Below, piece by piece: positions 18,604-27,879 of a stretch of DNA of 64,000 nt. Within the stretch, counting starts at the first letter, position 1. Each line of letters starts with the position of its first letter. Origin of the DNA: Marinifilum caeruleilacunae. Lineage in GTDB: Bacteria > Bacteroidota > Bacteroidia > Bacteroidales > Marinifilaceae. The notes beneath the pieces are model-generated. The model saw only the letters and a program-made list of their open reading frames with translations, ran no database searches and was not told the DNA's origin. The translations under genes and the position numbers were made by a program. The stretch spans positions 1-64,000 of the forward strand of contig NZ_RZNH01000030.1 in NCBI RefSeq assembly GCF_013141825.1, in the 5' to 3' direction.

Positions 18604-19062
18604 ATGAAGATATTATTACAACTCACCATACTTACTCTTTGCATGCTGGCATTGCCATTCTTTTCGGCGGCGCAATGCAACGAGTACACAAAAAAGGAAT
18701 GTATCCCTCAGTTAAATCCTTACACCTTTAACGGACAGCTGAACAACGCTGTGTTATCGCAGGGAGAGACAGCTGAATTGCAGCTAACTTTCTACAAAGA
18801 TCAGGAATACAGGGTACTTGTTGAAGGAGAAGATCAATTGGGGAAGTTGCATTTTCAACTTTTCGATACAGAATACAATCTTTTGTATGATAATGCCGAT
18901 GAAGATCACACCAAACTATGGGATTTTATGGTAGAAAGTACCGATGATTTTATAATTCGCGTGCTTGTACCGGAAAATAAGGAGAAGGAAGAACTTGAAA
19001 GTGGATGTGTTTCCATCCTGGTAGGATTTAGAGCGTTTGGTTCGAGAACCATTTTTAAATAG
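18604..19062 (+). CDS. Small secreted protein, unrecognised
   Basis: A 152-residue protein with a signal peptide (cleavage probably after FFSAAQ) and a beta-rich mature part containing two N-terminal cysteines (CNEYTKKEC) and a third near the end (SGCVSIL). The middle, YTFNGQLNNAVLSQGETAEL followed by QLTFYKDQEYRVLVEG, resembles bacterial pre-peptidase or jelly-roll-type domains but I cannot name it with confidence. It is the second gene of a two-gene unit that ends in a strong terminator. Confidence 0.7.
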   Translation: MKILLQLTILTLCMLALPFFSAAQCNEYTKKECIPQLNPYTFNGQLNNAVLSQGETAELQLTFYKDQEYRVLVEGEDQLGKLHFQLFDTEYNLLYDNADEDHTKLWDFMVESTDDFIIRVLVPENKEKEELESGCVSILVGFRAFGSRTIFK

Positions 19063-19091
19063 TTATCTCATATCAAGTTTAACTGATAACA

Positions 19092-19129
19092 AAAAAACAA
19101 GCTTGCCAAAATTGGCAAGCTTGTTTTTT
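19092..19129 (+). terminator. Bidirectional terminator
   Basis: AACAAGCTTGCCAA pairs with TTGGCAAGCTTGTT around a two-base loop, with A-runs before and T-runs after. It serves the secreted-protein gene on the plus strand and the converging coiled-coil gene on the minus strand. Confidence 0.9.
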
Positions 19130-19148
19130 AGCTCTATTATCGTTTGAT

Positions 19149-20024
19149 TTATTTCAATAAAAACTTAGCGTTTCCGATGTGATTCCCTTCAGCAAATACA
19201 TCTACTTTGTATTCTCCGGCAACCAAACTGCCATCGTTGTCCCAGAAAATTGCTACTTCCAGTTCATCTCCTTCATAATCGATTTCTCGCTTGGCAGAAT
19301 AAACCAACTTGGTATTCTCAAAATCGAATAACAGGTTTTGTGGATTTCCAAGAACCACTTCATCAGGACGGGTTAAACGTATAAAAATTTCCTTAGCTCC
19401 TGTCGATGCAGTAATGTTCTTACGCAACACAAAGCTGGTTTTTAATTTTACTGTTTTCGAAATTTTCTTAACCGTTTTTCCTTTTTTATTAATTGGCTCA
19501 CAAGTTAAAGCGGCAACATCCAAAGCTGCAGCTTTGCTAATTACCTCTTTCATGTTTTCGGTTGACTCCTCGAGCTTTTGGTTTCTTTCCTTCACCCAGT
19601 CAATCTGCTTTTTAACTCGCTTATTTTCTGCAGTTAACAACTGATTGCGAGTATTTAGCGAATCGATCTGAACAATATAGTCTCTCAATACTTCCTTTAA
19701 TGTGCCCAACTCGCGCTTGTACTTGTTAATCTCAGCATAAGAGTTATTGCGGAAAACTCTCATTCTTTCCAACAGTTCAGCAATTTTTTCCTGCTCCATT
19801 TTAAGCTGAACATTCAAGGTATCATTACTGGTTTGCAAAGAATCGTAATCTGCCGACAGCAACTGTAGTTCGTTCTCCAGACTTACTTTCTCAGCTGTAA
19901 TTTCACCAATATATCTCTTGTTTTCACGATGTTCTGAGTAATACATTACTGCAACAACAACCAAAACAATTCCCAATCCAATTAATACGCCTTTGTAAAT
20001 TTTATCTTTCTTCTCGTTTTCCAT
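19149..20024 (-). CDS. Membrane-anchored coiled-coil protein
   Basis: A 291-residue protein with a single N-terminal membrane helix (about 11-28, GVLIGLGIVLVVVAVMYY) followed by a long coiled coil (about 35-160) rich in E, K, L and N, and a C-terminal beta-rich domain of about 120 residues (KTSFVLRKNITASTGAKEIF onwards). The layout fits an envelope scaffold or sensor anchored in the inner membrane. I do not recognise a family name. It has its own short upstream region and stands alone. Confidence 0.75.
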   Translation of the reverse strand: MENEKKDKIYKGVLIGLGIVLVVVAVMYYSEHRENKRYIGEITAEKVSLENELQLLSADYDSLQTSNDTLNVQLKMEQEKIAELLERMRVFRNNSYAEINKYKRELGTLKEVLRDYIVQIDSLNTRNQLLTAENKRVKKQIDWVKERNQKLEESTENMKEVISKAAALDVAALTCEPINKKGKTVKKISKTVKLKTSFVLRKNITASTGAKEIFIRLTRPDEVVLGNPQNLLFDFENTKLVYSAKREIDYEGDELEVAIFWDNDGSLVAGEYKVDVFAEGNHIGNAKFLLK

Positions 20025-20200
20025 ATCTACCGTGGTAATTCAGTCTTTTTTAATGTTTCGTGCAAATTTACTTATCTTTTTTAAAATAAGTAAGAAATAG
20101 CTACTAAGTCGCTGTCATTTAAATGCATTTTCAATAGCCATTGCATCAAAATGGTCAATTTCCGTACCAAGCTACTCTTCACACCACAAAATAAGTCACA

Positions 20201-20238
20201 AAAAAACGGAACTGTCATGAAATGAAACAGTCCCGTTA
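20201..20238 (-). terminator. Terminator of the TonB-dependent receptor gene
   Basis: On the minus strand AACGGGACTGT pairs with ACAGTTCCGTT (one mismatch) and is followed by a T-run. Confidence 0.8.
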
Positions 20239-20281
20239 AAACTAACCCACAGTTTTTAATAAATGTGCATGTAGAATATTT

Positions 20282-22657
20282 CTACAATAAATTGCCAATT
20301 TTAATACCGAAGTAAATTGTTCTTGGATTAAGAGGACCATAGATAAATCCTGGATCTCTTTCAACTCCGCTATCAAAGTCATCCTGGTACGAATTGAAAA
20401 TGTTCTTCATACCTGTGTAAAGCTGAAGTTTTGCACCATTCAACTTGATGTTGTAACGGAATTTCATACCTAAATCGAAGAATGAATCAGATTTGATAAA
20501 TGTTCCAGCATCAGGATCAGGCAAGCTTACGCCAAAGAATTCAACATTCATAGGACCAGTGTAGTTACCAGTTGTTGAGAAACCAAAGTTTTTAGTTGGT
20601 TTCCAATCTATTGCAAAGTAACCATACTCGTTTGGAGTTCTAAAGAAATCTTTTTGTCCGAAGTTCTGAGCTTCTTCGTATTTACTGCTTTGAATAGTAA
20701 ATCCACCTTTTAAAGATAATTTATCGCTAGGAACAACATTAAATTCCATGTTTAAACCTTTTACAACAGCACCTTCAGTTGCGTTTACACGAGTATAAAT
20801 AACAGTACCATTAGCATCTGCCTCACCATATTCGTTTGCGAAAGGATTATCAAGTTTTGTGTAGAAACCTTCAACAAGGAATCCAACGAAAGTATTACCA
20901 ATTTTCTTGTTAAAGTCAAGAGAAGCCATATAAGAGTGACTTGTTTCCTGCTCTAAATCATCAGAATTTTCGTGAAGTACTTTTCTAGAACCTGAAGTTT
21001 CGATGTGAAGGTCTTCGTCGAAAATTTGAGGAGCACGGTAACCTTTAGAGTAGCTTGCTCTTGCTTGTAAGTGCTCTTTAATATCATACTTTAAAGTTAC
21101 ACGAGGACTTAAAACATTTCCTGTTTCTTTATCACCGTGATCTTTATCTTTTACTGAGTAACGGTCGAATCTTGCACCAACAGATACGCTTAATCTGTTA
21201 AAATCCATTTCGTACTGAGTGAAAAGACCAAAAGTATTTTTTTCTTGATCTGCAACAATTGTATTATCAGTGTGAGGAATAACAATTTCACCTTCTCCGT
21301 TTACAGTTGCATTGTCAACATCAAGATATCCTAATTTCTTATCTTTCAAAGTCTCACCAACATGCTCCATACCAAATACAAGATTTGAATTTTCGAAATG
21401 TGCATTATATTGAGAACCTAAGGTATAAGTTAATCCTTTAGTATTACCGTAATCAGCTAATGATTGTTCTGCTCCGTAGTATGAATCTCTATCAACTCTC
21501 TGACCAGAAACATAAACAGACCAAAGATCTTTTTCTCTAAAGAATTGATCGTAAGTAACAGCAGCAGTAGTAATATCATGCTCTAGAGCTTCAGCAATTC
21601 CTGCTTCGTGCTCTACATAGCTGTGCTTATCACCACCACGACGATTTTCTTTAATGTTAAAGAAATCTACAGCTACCTTGCTTCTTGCACTAAATCTGTG
21701 GAATAATCTTGAACCAACAGTTGTGTTTTGAAGAGAAGAAATTTCTGAGAAAGTATCATCATTTGCATCAAATGGAGCTCTGTCACGGTAGAAACCGTAA
21801 ACAGCTAAACCAGTTTTTCCATCAGAAGAAACCAATGAAGTATTCATGCTAGCAGTATAATCTTCAGCTGCATCACCTGCGCCATCAACACCAACTCCAA
21901 CAAAACCAGTTCCTGCTGAGAATTCATATGAATTGTTTACAGGATCTTTTAAGATTAAGTTGATTGTACCAGCAATTGCGTTACTACCATATAATGCAGA
22001 TCCACCACCACGTACAACTTCAACACGCTCAATCATGTTTGCAGGCATTAATTCTAAACCATAAACACCAGCAAGACCACTAAAGATAGGACGGCTATTG
22101 ATCAATACCTGAGAGTAAGGACCTTCCATACCATTCATTCTTACCTGAGTAAAACCACAGTTCTGACAGTTGTTCTCCATTCTTAAACCTGGAGCAAAGT
22201 TTAAACTCTCAGAAAGAGTTACCGACTGAGTTGTAGTGAAAAGTTTAGGAGTTAAAGTGTTTACAATTGTAGAAGATTCAGTTCTGTTTTTTTCGTTTCT
22301 GTCACCAGTCACAACAACTTCATCAATACCTAAAACATCTTTTTCAAGATCGAAGTGTACTTCTTTCGATTCTCCTTTTTTGAATTCAACTGTAACTACC
22401 TGGGATTTGTACCCGATAGCCTGAGCCTTAATTTTAAGGCTTCCCAATGGAAGATTTACAATTTGGAAGTGACCTGTTTCATCGGCAGCGGTTCCAATTG
22501 TTGTACCTTCAATAGAAATGGTTGCAAATGGGAGATGTTCACCATCAGCAATAACATGACCGTAAATATTTGCGTCTGTTCTTTTTTCTTGTGCAACAGA
22601 AACAAATGATAATACCATAAGCGCTACGCTTAAGCATAACTTTAATGATTTTTTCAT
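20282..22657 (-). CDS. TonB-dependent outer membrane receptor, probable metal or metal-chelate uptake
   Basis: A 791-residue outer membrane receptor: signal peptide ending at VSVAQ, a carboxypeptidase-like regulatory domain (about 28-115, ANIYGHVIADGEHLPFATIS), a plug domain (VVVTGDRNEKNRTES to EVVRGGGSALYGSNAIAGTI) and a 22-strand-type barrel to the end (TIYFGIKIGNLL). The plug carries a CQNC motif (NNCQNCGFTQVRMNGMEGPY), seen in a receptor group often found with metal-handling genes. Uptake is powered by TonB-ExbBD encoded elsewhere. Codon use looks biased towards preferred codons, which suggests high expression. It follows a His-rich small membrane protein on the same strand, supporting a metal substrate, but the substrate is inferred. 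Confidence 0.88.
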   Translation of the reverse strand: MKKSLKLCLSVALMVLSFVSVAQEKRTDANIYGHVIADGEHLPFATISIEGTTIGTAADETGHFQIVNLPLGSLKIKAQAIGYKSQVVTVEFKKGESKEVHFDLEKDVLGIDEVVVTGDRNEKNRTESSTIVNTLTPKLFTTTQSVTLSESLNFAPGLRMENNCQNCGFTQVRMNGMEGPYSQVLINSRPIFSGLAGVYGLELMPANMIERVEVVRGGGSALYGSNAIAGTINLILKDPVNNSYEFSAGTGFVGVGVDGAGDAAEDYTASMNTSLVSSDGKTGLAVYGFYRDRAPFDANDDTFSEISSLQNTTVGSRLFHRFSARSKVAVDFFNIKENRRGGDKHSYVEHEAGIAEALEHDITTAAVTYDQFFREKDLWSVYVSGQRVDRDSYYGAEQSLADYGNTKGLTYTLGSQYNAHFENSNLVFGMEHVGETLKDKKLGYLDVDNATVNGEGEIVIPHTDNTIVADQEKNTFGLFTQYEMDFNRLSVSVGARFDRYSVKDKDHGDKETGNVLSPRVTLKYDIKEHLQARASYSKGYRAPQIFDEDLHIETSGSRKVLHENSDDLEQETSHSYMASLDFNKKIGNTFVGFLVEGFYTKLDNPFANEYGEADANGTVIYTRVNATEGAVVKGLNMEFNVVPSDKLSLKGGFTIQSSKYEEAQNFGQKDFFRTPNEYGYFAIDWKPTKNFGFSTTGNYTGPMNVEFFGVSLPDPDAGTFIKSDSFFDLGMKFRYNIKLNGAKLQLYTGMKNIFNSYQDDFDSGVERDPGFIYGPLNPRTIYFGIKIGNLL

Positions 22658-22763
22658 AGTTATTATTTTGTAAATGTTAGTTACGATTAGAATATAAAAG
22701 TAAGTTATACAGAGGTCTACACCTCCGCATTGTTTATTCTCTCGATAAATTAAATTTGAAATA

Positions 22764-22782
22764 ACATCCTTAAGAAGGATGT
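22764..22782 (-). promoter_or_regulatory. Hairpin between the His-rich protein and the TonB receptor
   Basis: ACATCCTT and AAGGATGT form a perfect eight-pair hairpin with a three-base loop, 12 bases after the stop of the upstream gene. No T-run follows on the minus strand, so it is more likely an attenuator or a processing site than a full terminator. Confidence 0.5.
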
Positions 22783-22794
22783 GTAAATAGCCTA

Positions 22795-23193
22795 TTAAGC
22801 CAATACAGGAGGAGCCCTGTTGGGTAGAAGACTTGCTAAAAGATTCTTCTTAACATGATAGTGGTAAACCTTTGATGATTCAACGAACCTGTTTCTATTG
22901 CATAGAACAACGATTACTGCAGCTAATACAAACAGAAAGTTCGTTATTTTGTCAATGGAGAAACACTCACTTGAGTTGTGCGAATGTTTTGCTCCATTCT
23001 TCACAGGATTATTCGCGCAATCGTCCGCATAAGAGCATGCAACCGATTTATTAAAAGGATGAGCATGGACAAACAGTTGTCCTTTCTCAGATTTATGAAC
23101 GTGCCAATTAAATACAGCATTGCCTGCCAGCATTAACATTGCTGGTAAAAGGATGCAAACAACTGCTATTTTGTATTTTTGAAACCAGTTCAC
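22795..23193 (-). CDS. Small His-rich membrane protein preceding a TonB receptor
   Basis: A 132-residue protein with an N-terminal membrane helix (about 10-30), a His/Cys-rich extracytoplasmic loop (WHVHKSEKGQLFVHAHPF, then KHSHNSSEC), a second helix (about 85-100) and a C-terminus ending RAPPVLA. The His pairs suggest metal binding. A C-terminal RAPP-type tail is also seen in small DUF2946-like proteins that neighbour copper-linked TonB receptors in other phyla; this similarity is from memory. It lies about 140 bases upstream of the receptor on the same strand. A role in metal sensing or delivery is inferred. Confidence 0.7.
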   Translation of the reverse strand: MNWFQKYKIAVVCILLPAMLMLAGNAVFNWHVHKSEKGQLFVHAHPFNKSVACSYADDCANNPVKNGAKHSHNSSECFSIDKITNFLFVLAAVIVVLCNRNRFVESSKVYHYHVKKNLLASLLPNRAPPVLA

Positions 23194-23316
23194 GATCTAA
23201 AACTTGTGCTTTATCACTTATTACGGCACAAAAATAGATGAACAGCAATCAGCAAACAATACCTAATTGTTGGTATATGGATCTAAACAGTATGTTACGC
23301 AACACGTTTAGGCATA

Positions 23317-24621
23317 TTATACGAAAAGGCACTTGTTCATAACCTCCTCATCGATAGTAAGATTTGAAATACCTGGCTTATTTAAAGAGTTGATTCTCGC
23401 ATAATAATCGTTCATGCTACATATCATTTCATGATTGTACAAATACCACAATTGCACATTCTGCCATAGTTTTTCACCGGGTCCGTATTTGACTCTCCAT
23501 TCGTAGGCCAGTTCGGTAAGTTGGTCAGATTCTGAGCCAAACCTGTAAAACACATTCTTAAAAGATATGGGATGAATTCCGGTTTGCTTGGCTTCATCGA
23601 ATTTAAAATCGGCAAACTCTATTAATTCCTGAATTTCCTTTCTGCCTTCGAAATGCGAATCGACAATGGAAAATTTATGCAAGCGCTCCACAAATTCCGA
23701 TCCCGAAACATTCAAATGTTTCTTGCATTCTTTTTCGAGAGCCGATAACTGATCCTTCAAATTAGATGTGCTATCTACAGGCATCAATTGAGAGGAAAGA
23801 ATATCATTTTCGTTAAAGCTAATCTCATCTTCAAACAATGCACTCAGCTCACGAAGTAGAACATTCACAAAATCAATTCCAACATCTTCGCTTTCGCTGA
23901 TTAACAAGAAATAATCCTGGTACCGAATTAAACGAACCACCTGATTATCGACATGGAATTTCAAACTTCTCTTCAAAAACAAGCCTTTTTTGTCAAGGCA
24001 CATGTGAAGTTCGGTTTTATGCTCACCATCGCTACTTCTAAAGTCTAACAATTTGTTGTAATGAACAGAATAAGATTCTGTAATCAATTGCAATCCATCG
24101 GAAACCACCAACTCCTTATCATTGCCCTTTTCGCATTTCACATGATTTAAAATGATAACACCATTGGCAACAGCCGACTTAATCATCGACATTAACAGTC
24201 GATTGGCATTAATTTTAAATTCACTTTCCAGATTTACAGAAGAACCCGGAGCCAATTTCAGAGCAGACTCATACCTTGGCAAATCTTTTTCTTTGATACG
24301 ATTGGAAAATAATGCCGCAAACCTGCTTTTCTCTTTTTGGATATGCAGGTACTCATCGGGTAGAATCAAATGGGGAAATCGTTCACGCAAACTAATGATT
24401 GATTTGGAACCTGCATTTTTTGCATCAACAACAGTATGTAGCTCGATTTCAAAATCTTGCTCACAAAAAATCGCACATCGAAACCCTAAGTTCGAGGCCA
24501 TTAAACAGAACAAAGCTTCTTTAAATCCACAATGAGTAAACACAAAATCGAACTCATTGGCAGTGGCTTCTTCCAGAATTTTTTGCCTGTTTTCTATCGA
24601 AAATGCTGTCGAATCAACCAT
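23317..24621 (-). CDS. Degenerate glycerol-3-phosphate dehydrogenase (GlpD)-like protein
   Basis: A 434-residue protein whose landmarks line up with GlpD: a first strand FDFVFTHCGFKEALFCL where GlpD has a GGGxTG FAD-binding loop, then NLGFRCAIFCEQDF at the GLxVALxExxDF position, LESEFKINANRLLMSMIKSA followed by VANGVIILNHV where GlpD has DDARLxxEVxKxAxxxGAxxxNY, and a C-terminal helical domain with FYRFGSESDQLTELAYEW and YLYNHEMICSMNDYYARI matching the RYGSxxxxV and EMxxTxxDFxxRRT segments. The FAD glycine motif and much of the catalytic core are missing, so dehydrogenase activity is unlikely. It stands alone between the metal-uptake genes and a divergent lipoprotein gene. The homology call is by eye. 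Confidence 0.6.
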   Translation of the reverse strand: MVDSTAFSIENRQKILEEATANEFDFVFTHCGFKEALFCLMASNLGFRCAIFCEQDFEIELHTVVDAKNAGSKSIISLRERFPHLILPDEYLHIQKEKSRFAALFSNRIKEKDLPRYESALKLAPGSSVNLESEFKINANRLLMSMIKSAVANGVIILNHVKCEKGNDKELVVSDGLQLITESYSVHYNKLLDFRSSDGEHKTELHMCLDKKGLFLKRSLKFHVDNQVVRLIRYQDYFLLISESEDVGIDFVNVLLRELSALFEDEISFNENDILSSQLMPVDSTSNLKDQLSALEKECKKHLNVSGSEFVERLHKFSIVDSHFEGRKEIQELIEFADFKFDEAKQTGIHPISFKNVFYRFGSESDQLTELAYEWRVKYGPGEKLWQNVQLWYLYNHEMICSMNDYYARINSLNKPGISNLTIDEEVMNKCLFV

Positions 24622-24697
24622 TTTACTTTTATTAACTTATTTTTGTACTTAATCTTTGTAATTTTGTTGCGAATATCAATTATCAAAACCAATCAAT

Positions 24698-26572
24698 TTG
24701 AAAAAGATAGCTTTAAATATTCTTCTGGGATTATCAGTTTCATTATTTATATATTCATGTGCTAATCAGGGTTACCCTACTGGTGGTCCTATTGATGAAA
24801 CACCTCCAAGGGTTACCGAAACCAGACCTGAAAATTATGCCCTAAACTTTAAAGGTGGCAAAATAGAAATTTTCTTTAACGAATTTGTGAAACTTGAAAA
24901 CATCAACGAAAAATTTGTGGTTTCACCTCCTTTTAAGAAAACTCCGACCGTAAAGTTAAAAGGAAGATCGATATATGTAAAATTAGAAGAGGAATTAAAA
25001 GAAAATACCACCTATACCCTCGATTTTGGCGATGGTATCGTTGACAACAACGAGGGTAATCCATTGGGAGAGTACCAATTTGTATTTTCAACCGGGGAAA
25101 CAATCGACTCGCTAAGTATTAAAGGGAAAGTTGACAACTCTTTCGATGAAACTCCTGTGGAAAAATCGATGGTAATGGCCTATTTGAATACTCATGATTC
25201 TGTTCCAATGACTACAATTCCCGATTATATTGCCTTAACCGATTCGGCAGGATATTTTCAGCTGAACAACTTGAAAGAAGGAACCTATAAGCTGTTTGCC
25301 CTTGTAGATGGTAACAGAGACTACTTGTACAATGGTCCTGGTGAAATGATTGGTTATTTCGATGAATTGATTGTTCCTTCGGCACATCGATTTGAACAAT
25401 TGGATTCGATTGGAGGCGATTCTGTCGTGATTAGACAAGCAATTGCTCTGGAACCCAATAACATTCACATTAGAATGTTCGACGAAGAGAATCCATTGCA
25501 ATATCTTACCGGATACAAAAGACCAAGAAGAGAAAAGCTGGAATTTGAGTTTAATGCCAAAAGAACCGATAGTTTGAAGATCGATTTTATCGGTTTTGAA
25601 GAAAATCCAGATTGGTTTCTTGCAGAAATTAATGAAAGAAAAGATACCTTATCTTTCTGGATTACTGATTCTACCATTTACCAGCGCGACACACTTTTGG
25701 CAGCCCTTGAATACTTTAAAACAGATTCTACCAATCAGTTAAGCTTATTTCAGGATACGGTTAAATTGAATTTTAAAGATCCTAAAAAGGCAAAAGCCAA
25801 GCAGTCGAAAAAGAAGGATAAGAAGAAGGTTAAAATCAAAAAGCCACAATACAAATTCAATTTCAAAACAAGTACGAAACAGGATTTGCATAAAAACATT
25901 ACAATTTCATTCGATGAGCCTTTGGCAAGAATCAATTATGACAGCATTCATTTTTACCAGCTGAAAGATACGCTTGAAATTCCTGTTGATTTTAAAATTG
26001 AAAAGGATCCAAAGAAATTGCTACAGTACAATTTTGTGTACAAATGGGAGCCGGAAACCAGCTATAAAATAGATATCGATTCAACTGCTTTCCAGAATAT
26101 CTACGGTGTGTTTAGCGATTCTTTCGAGGGTAAAATCAGAACCCGTGAGTTGGAGCACTATGGTAAGCTATTCCTTAATGTTTCTGGTGTTAAGATTCCT
26201 ACTTTAGTACAACTGCTGGAAACTGGTAAAAACGAAAAACTGGTACAAACTAAGAAAATCGAATCCGATCAAACCGTAATATTCGATTACCTTGAACCGA
26301 AAACCTACATTATTAAGGTGATCGAAGATGAAAATGATAATGGAACTTGGGATACAGGGAATTACCAGGAAAAAATTCAGCCAGAGCAAGTCTATTACTT
26401 CTATAAGGAACTAAAAGTACGCTCGAACTGGGAGGTTGAAGATAAAATCATGATTCCATCAAGCAAAGAAGTGATGTTTGAAATTCATGAAGATGACCTT
26501 CTTGATAAAGTGGAAGAAATGAAAGAAGCCATTGATCAAAAAGTTAAAAAGAAAAGAGGCAAAAAAGAATAA
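24698..26572 (+). CDS. Ig-like (Big_5) domain lipoprotein
   Basis: A 624-residue lipoprotein starting at a TTG codon (MKKIALNILLGLSVSLFIYS, lipobox YSC, Cys21). After NQGYPTGGPIDETPPRV comes an SbsA/Big_5 Ig-like domain (about 35-135, with FNEFVKLENINEKFVVSPP), then repeated beta-rich modules including a carboxypeptidase-like segment (FQLNNLKEGTYKLFALVDGN) and a Lys-rich linker (KKAKAKQSKKKDKKKVKIKK, about 365-385). This architecture is common in Bacteroidota surface or periplasmic lipoproteins of unknown function. It probably begins a three-gene unit with the two genes that follow. Confidence 0.85.
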   Translation: MKKIALNILLGLSVSLFIYSCANQGYPTGGPIDETPPRVTETRPENYALNFKGGKIEIFFNEFVKLENINEKFVVSPPFKKTPTVKLKGRSIYVKLEEELKENTTYTLDFGDGIVDNNEGNPLGEYQFVFSTGETIDSLSIKGKVDNSFDETPVEKSMVMAYLNTHDSVPMTTIPDYIALTDSAGYFQLNNLKEGTYKLFALVDGNRDYLYNGPGEMIGYFDELIVPSAHRFEQLDSIGGDSVVIRQAIALEPNNIHIRMFDEENPLQYLTGYKRPRREKLEFEFNAKRTDSLKIDFIGFEENPDWFLAEINERKDTLSFWITDSTIYQRDTLLAALEYFKTDSTNQLSLFQDTVKLNFKDPKKAKAKQSKKKDKKKVKIKKPQYKFNFKTSTKQDLHKNITISFDEPLARINYDSIHFYQLKDTLEIPVDFKIEKDPKKLLQYNFVYKWEPETSYKIDIDSTAFQNIYGVFSDSFEGKIRTRELEHYGKLFLNVSGVKIPTLVQLLETGKNEKLVQTKKIESDQTVIFDYLEPKTYIIKVIEDENDNGTWDTGNYQEKIQPEQVYYFYKELKVRSNWEVEDKIMIPSSKEVMFEIHEDDLLDKVEEMKEAIDQKVKKKRGKKE

Positions 26573-26593
26573 GCACCAAAAAACCGATAAATC

Positions 26594-26905
26594 ATGTCAG
26601 TACTAGTTGAATTCTCAATATTCCCAACCGATAAGGGAGACAGTGTAAGCTCAGAAGTGAGTAAGGTAATCGATCTGATCCGCGAAAGCGGTTACAATTA
26701 CCAGCTTACTGCAATGGGAACACTGATCGAAACAGATAGCATGTCGGAAGCTTTGGAGGTAGTAAACCGATCGCACGATATTTTGGCCGAAAACTCGAAT
26801 CGCATCTACTGCACCATGAATATCGATAGCCAAAAAGGAAAAGACAAGCGCCTGAAAACAAAGGTGGAATCCATCGAAGAAAAAATCGGAAAGGTAAGCC
26901 GATAA
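26594..26905 (+). CDS. MTH1187/YqgV-type thiamine-binding-like protein
   Basis: A 103-residue cytoplasmic protein of the MTH1187 (DUF77) family: MSVLVEFSIFPTDKGDSVSS, then DLIRESGYNYQLTAMGTLIE, then a helix and a final strand. The family has a ferredoxin-like fold, forms tetramers and some members bind thiamine or related ligands. It begins 21 bases after the Ig-like lipoprotein gene and is about 35 bases before the DUF3108 gene. Its biological role here is not apparent. Confidence 0.8.
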   Translation: MSVLVEFSIFPTDKGDSVSSEVSKVIDLIRESGYNYQLTAMGTLIETDSMSEALEVVNRSHDILAENSNRIYCTMNIDSQKGKDKRLKTKVESIEEKIGKVSR

Positions 26906-26939
26906 ACTCAAGCTAACCAGGTTAAAATCATCCGTACTT

Positions 26940-27809
26940 TTGGTAAAACTGATCTTCCCTCCACGCCTGAAATATGTTTTCATATTTATGGTTCTATTGT
27001 CAATTTTTGCGGGCAATTCAGCTTCGGCACAATGTGTCGAAAAGAATTTTGCTTTCGAGGCTGGCGAGAAATTAACCTATCGCGGATATTATAACTGGGG
27101 TTTTATTTGGGTAGCTGCGGGTGAAGTAATTCTGAGTGTTGAGCAAAGCAAATACCAGGAAAAAGATGCCTACAAATTTTATGGAACAGGAAAAAACCTA
27201 AAGGCATTCGATTGGTTTTTCCACTTGCGTGATACACTTACTTCCTATGCCGAAAGAGAAACTTTAGCGCCCTTGTATTTCGATCGTAGAACACATGAGG
27301 CAAAATATCATGCACATCACGAGTATTGGTTCAACTACTCCGACAGTACGATTCTTTCGAAAATTCAGAAGCGTGAAAAACCAGAACAGTTGGATACCCT
27401 GGCTAACAAGCCCTGTACTTTCGACATTCTTTCGGTAGCATACTATGTTCGAAATTTAGATTTCAGCAAGTACAAAAAGGGAGATAAAATTCCACTATCG
27501 ATGTTGGTTGATAACGAAATACACTCCCTTTACATTCGATACAAAGGGCTGGAAACCATTAAAACCAAATCGGGCGAGCGATTCGAATGCCTAAAATTTT
27601 CGCCTCTCCTGGTAAAAGGAACCATGTTTAAGGGAGGTGAAGACATGACCGTTTGGTTGAGCAACGACGATAACCGAATCCCCATACAGGTTGAAGCCAA
27701 AGTTCTGGTAGGCAGTGTAAAAGGCATTCTCGATTCCTACGAAGGTTTGCGCAACTCCAAAAATTCTTTCTTCAAAAAGCGCAATGGAAAATTGGATATT
27801 AAAGAGTAA
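26940..27809 (+). CDS. DUF3108-family secreted protein
   Basis: A 289-residue exported protein. The likely start is TTG at 26940, which gives a signal peptide ending near NSASAQ; the next ATG at 26988 would leave a very short signal. The mature part begins FEAGEKLTYRGYYNWGFIWV followed by AAGEVILSV, a clear DUF3108 signature, and is beta-rich throughout. DUF3108 proteins resemble lipid- or LPS-binding periplasmic beta-folds but are uncharacterised. It appears to end the three-gene unit that begins at 24698. Confidence 0.85.
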   Translation: MVKLIFPPRLKYVFIFMVLLSIFAGNSASAQCVEKNFAFEAGEKLTYRGYYNWGFIWVAAGEVILSVEQSKYQEKDAYKFYGTGKNLKAFDWFFHLRDTLTSYAERETLAPLYFDRRTHEAKYHAHHEYWFNYSDSTILSKIQKREKPEQLDTLANKPCTFDILSVAYYVRNLDFSKYKKGDKIPLSMLVDNEIHSLYIRYKGLETIKTKSGERFECLKFSPLLVKGTMFKGGEDMTVWLSNDDNRIPIQVEAKVLVGSVKGILDSYEGLRNSKNSFFKKRNGKLDIKE

Positions 27810-27828
27810 GAATCCTCCTTTCGATATT

Positions 27829-27836
27829 TAGCTTTG
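27829..27836 (+). promoter_or_regulatory. -7 box upstream of the flavodoxin/ferredoxin gene
   Basis: TAGCTTTG matches TAnnTTTG exactly, about 44 bases before the start at 27880. No well-placed -33 TTG was found. Confidence 0.35.
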
Positions 27837-27879
27837 TTCCACATATATTGTTTTGTAGCTTTAAACTAATCTACATCAA

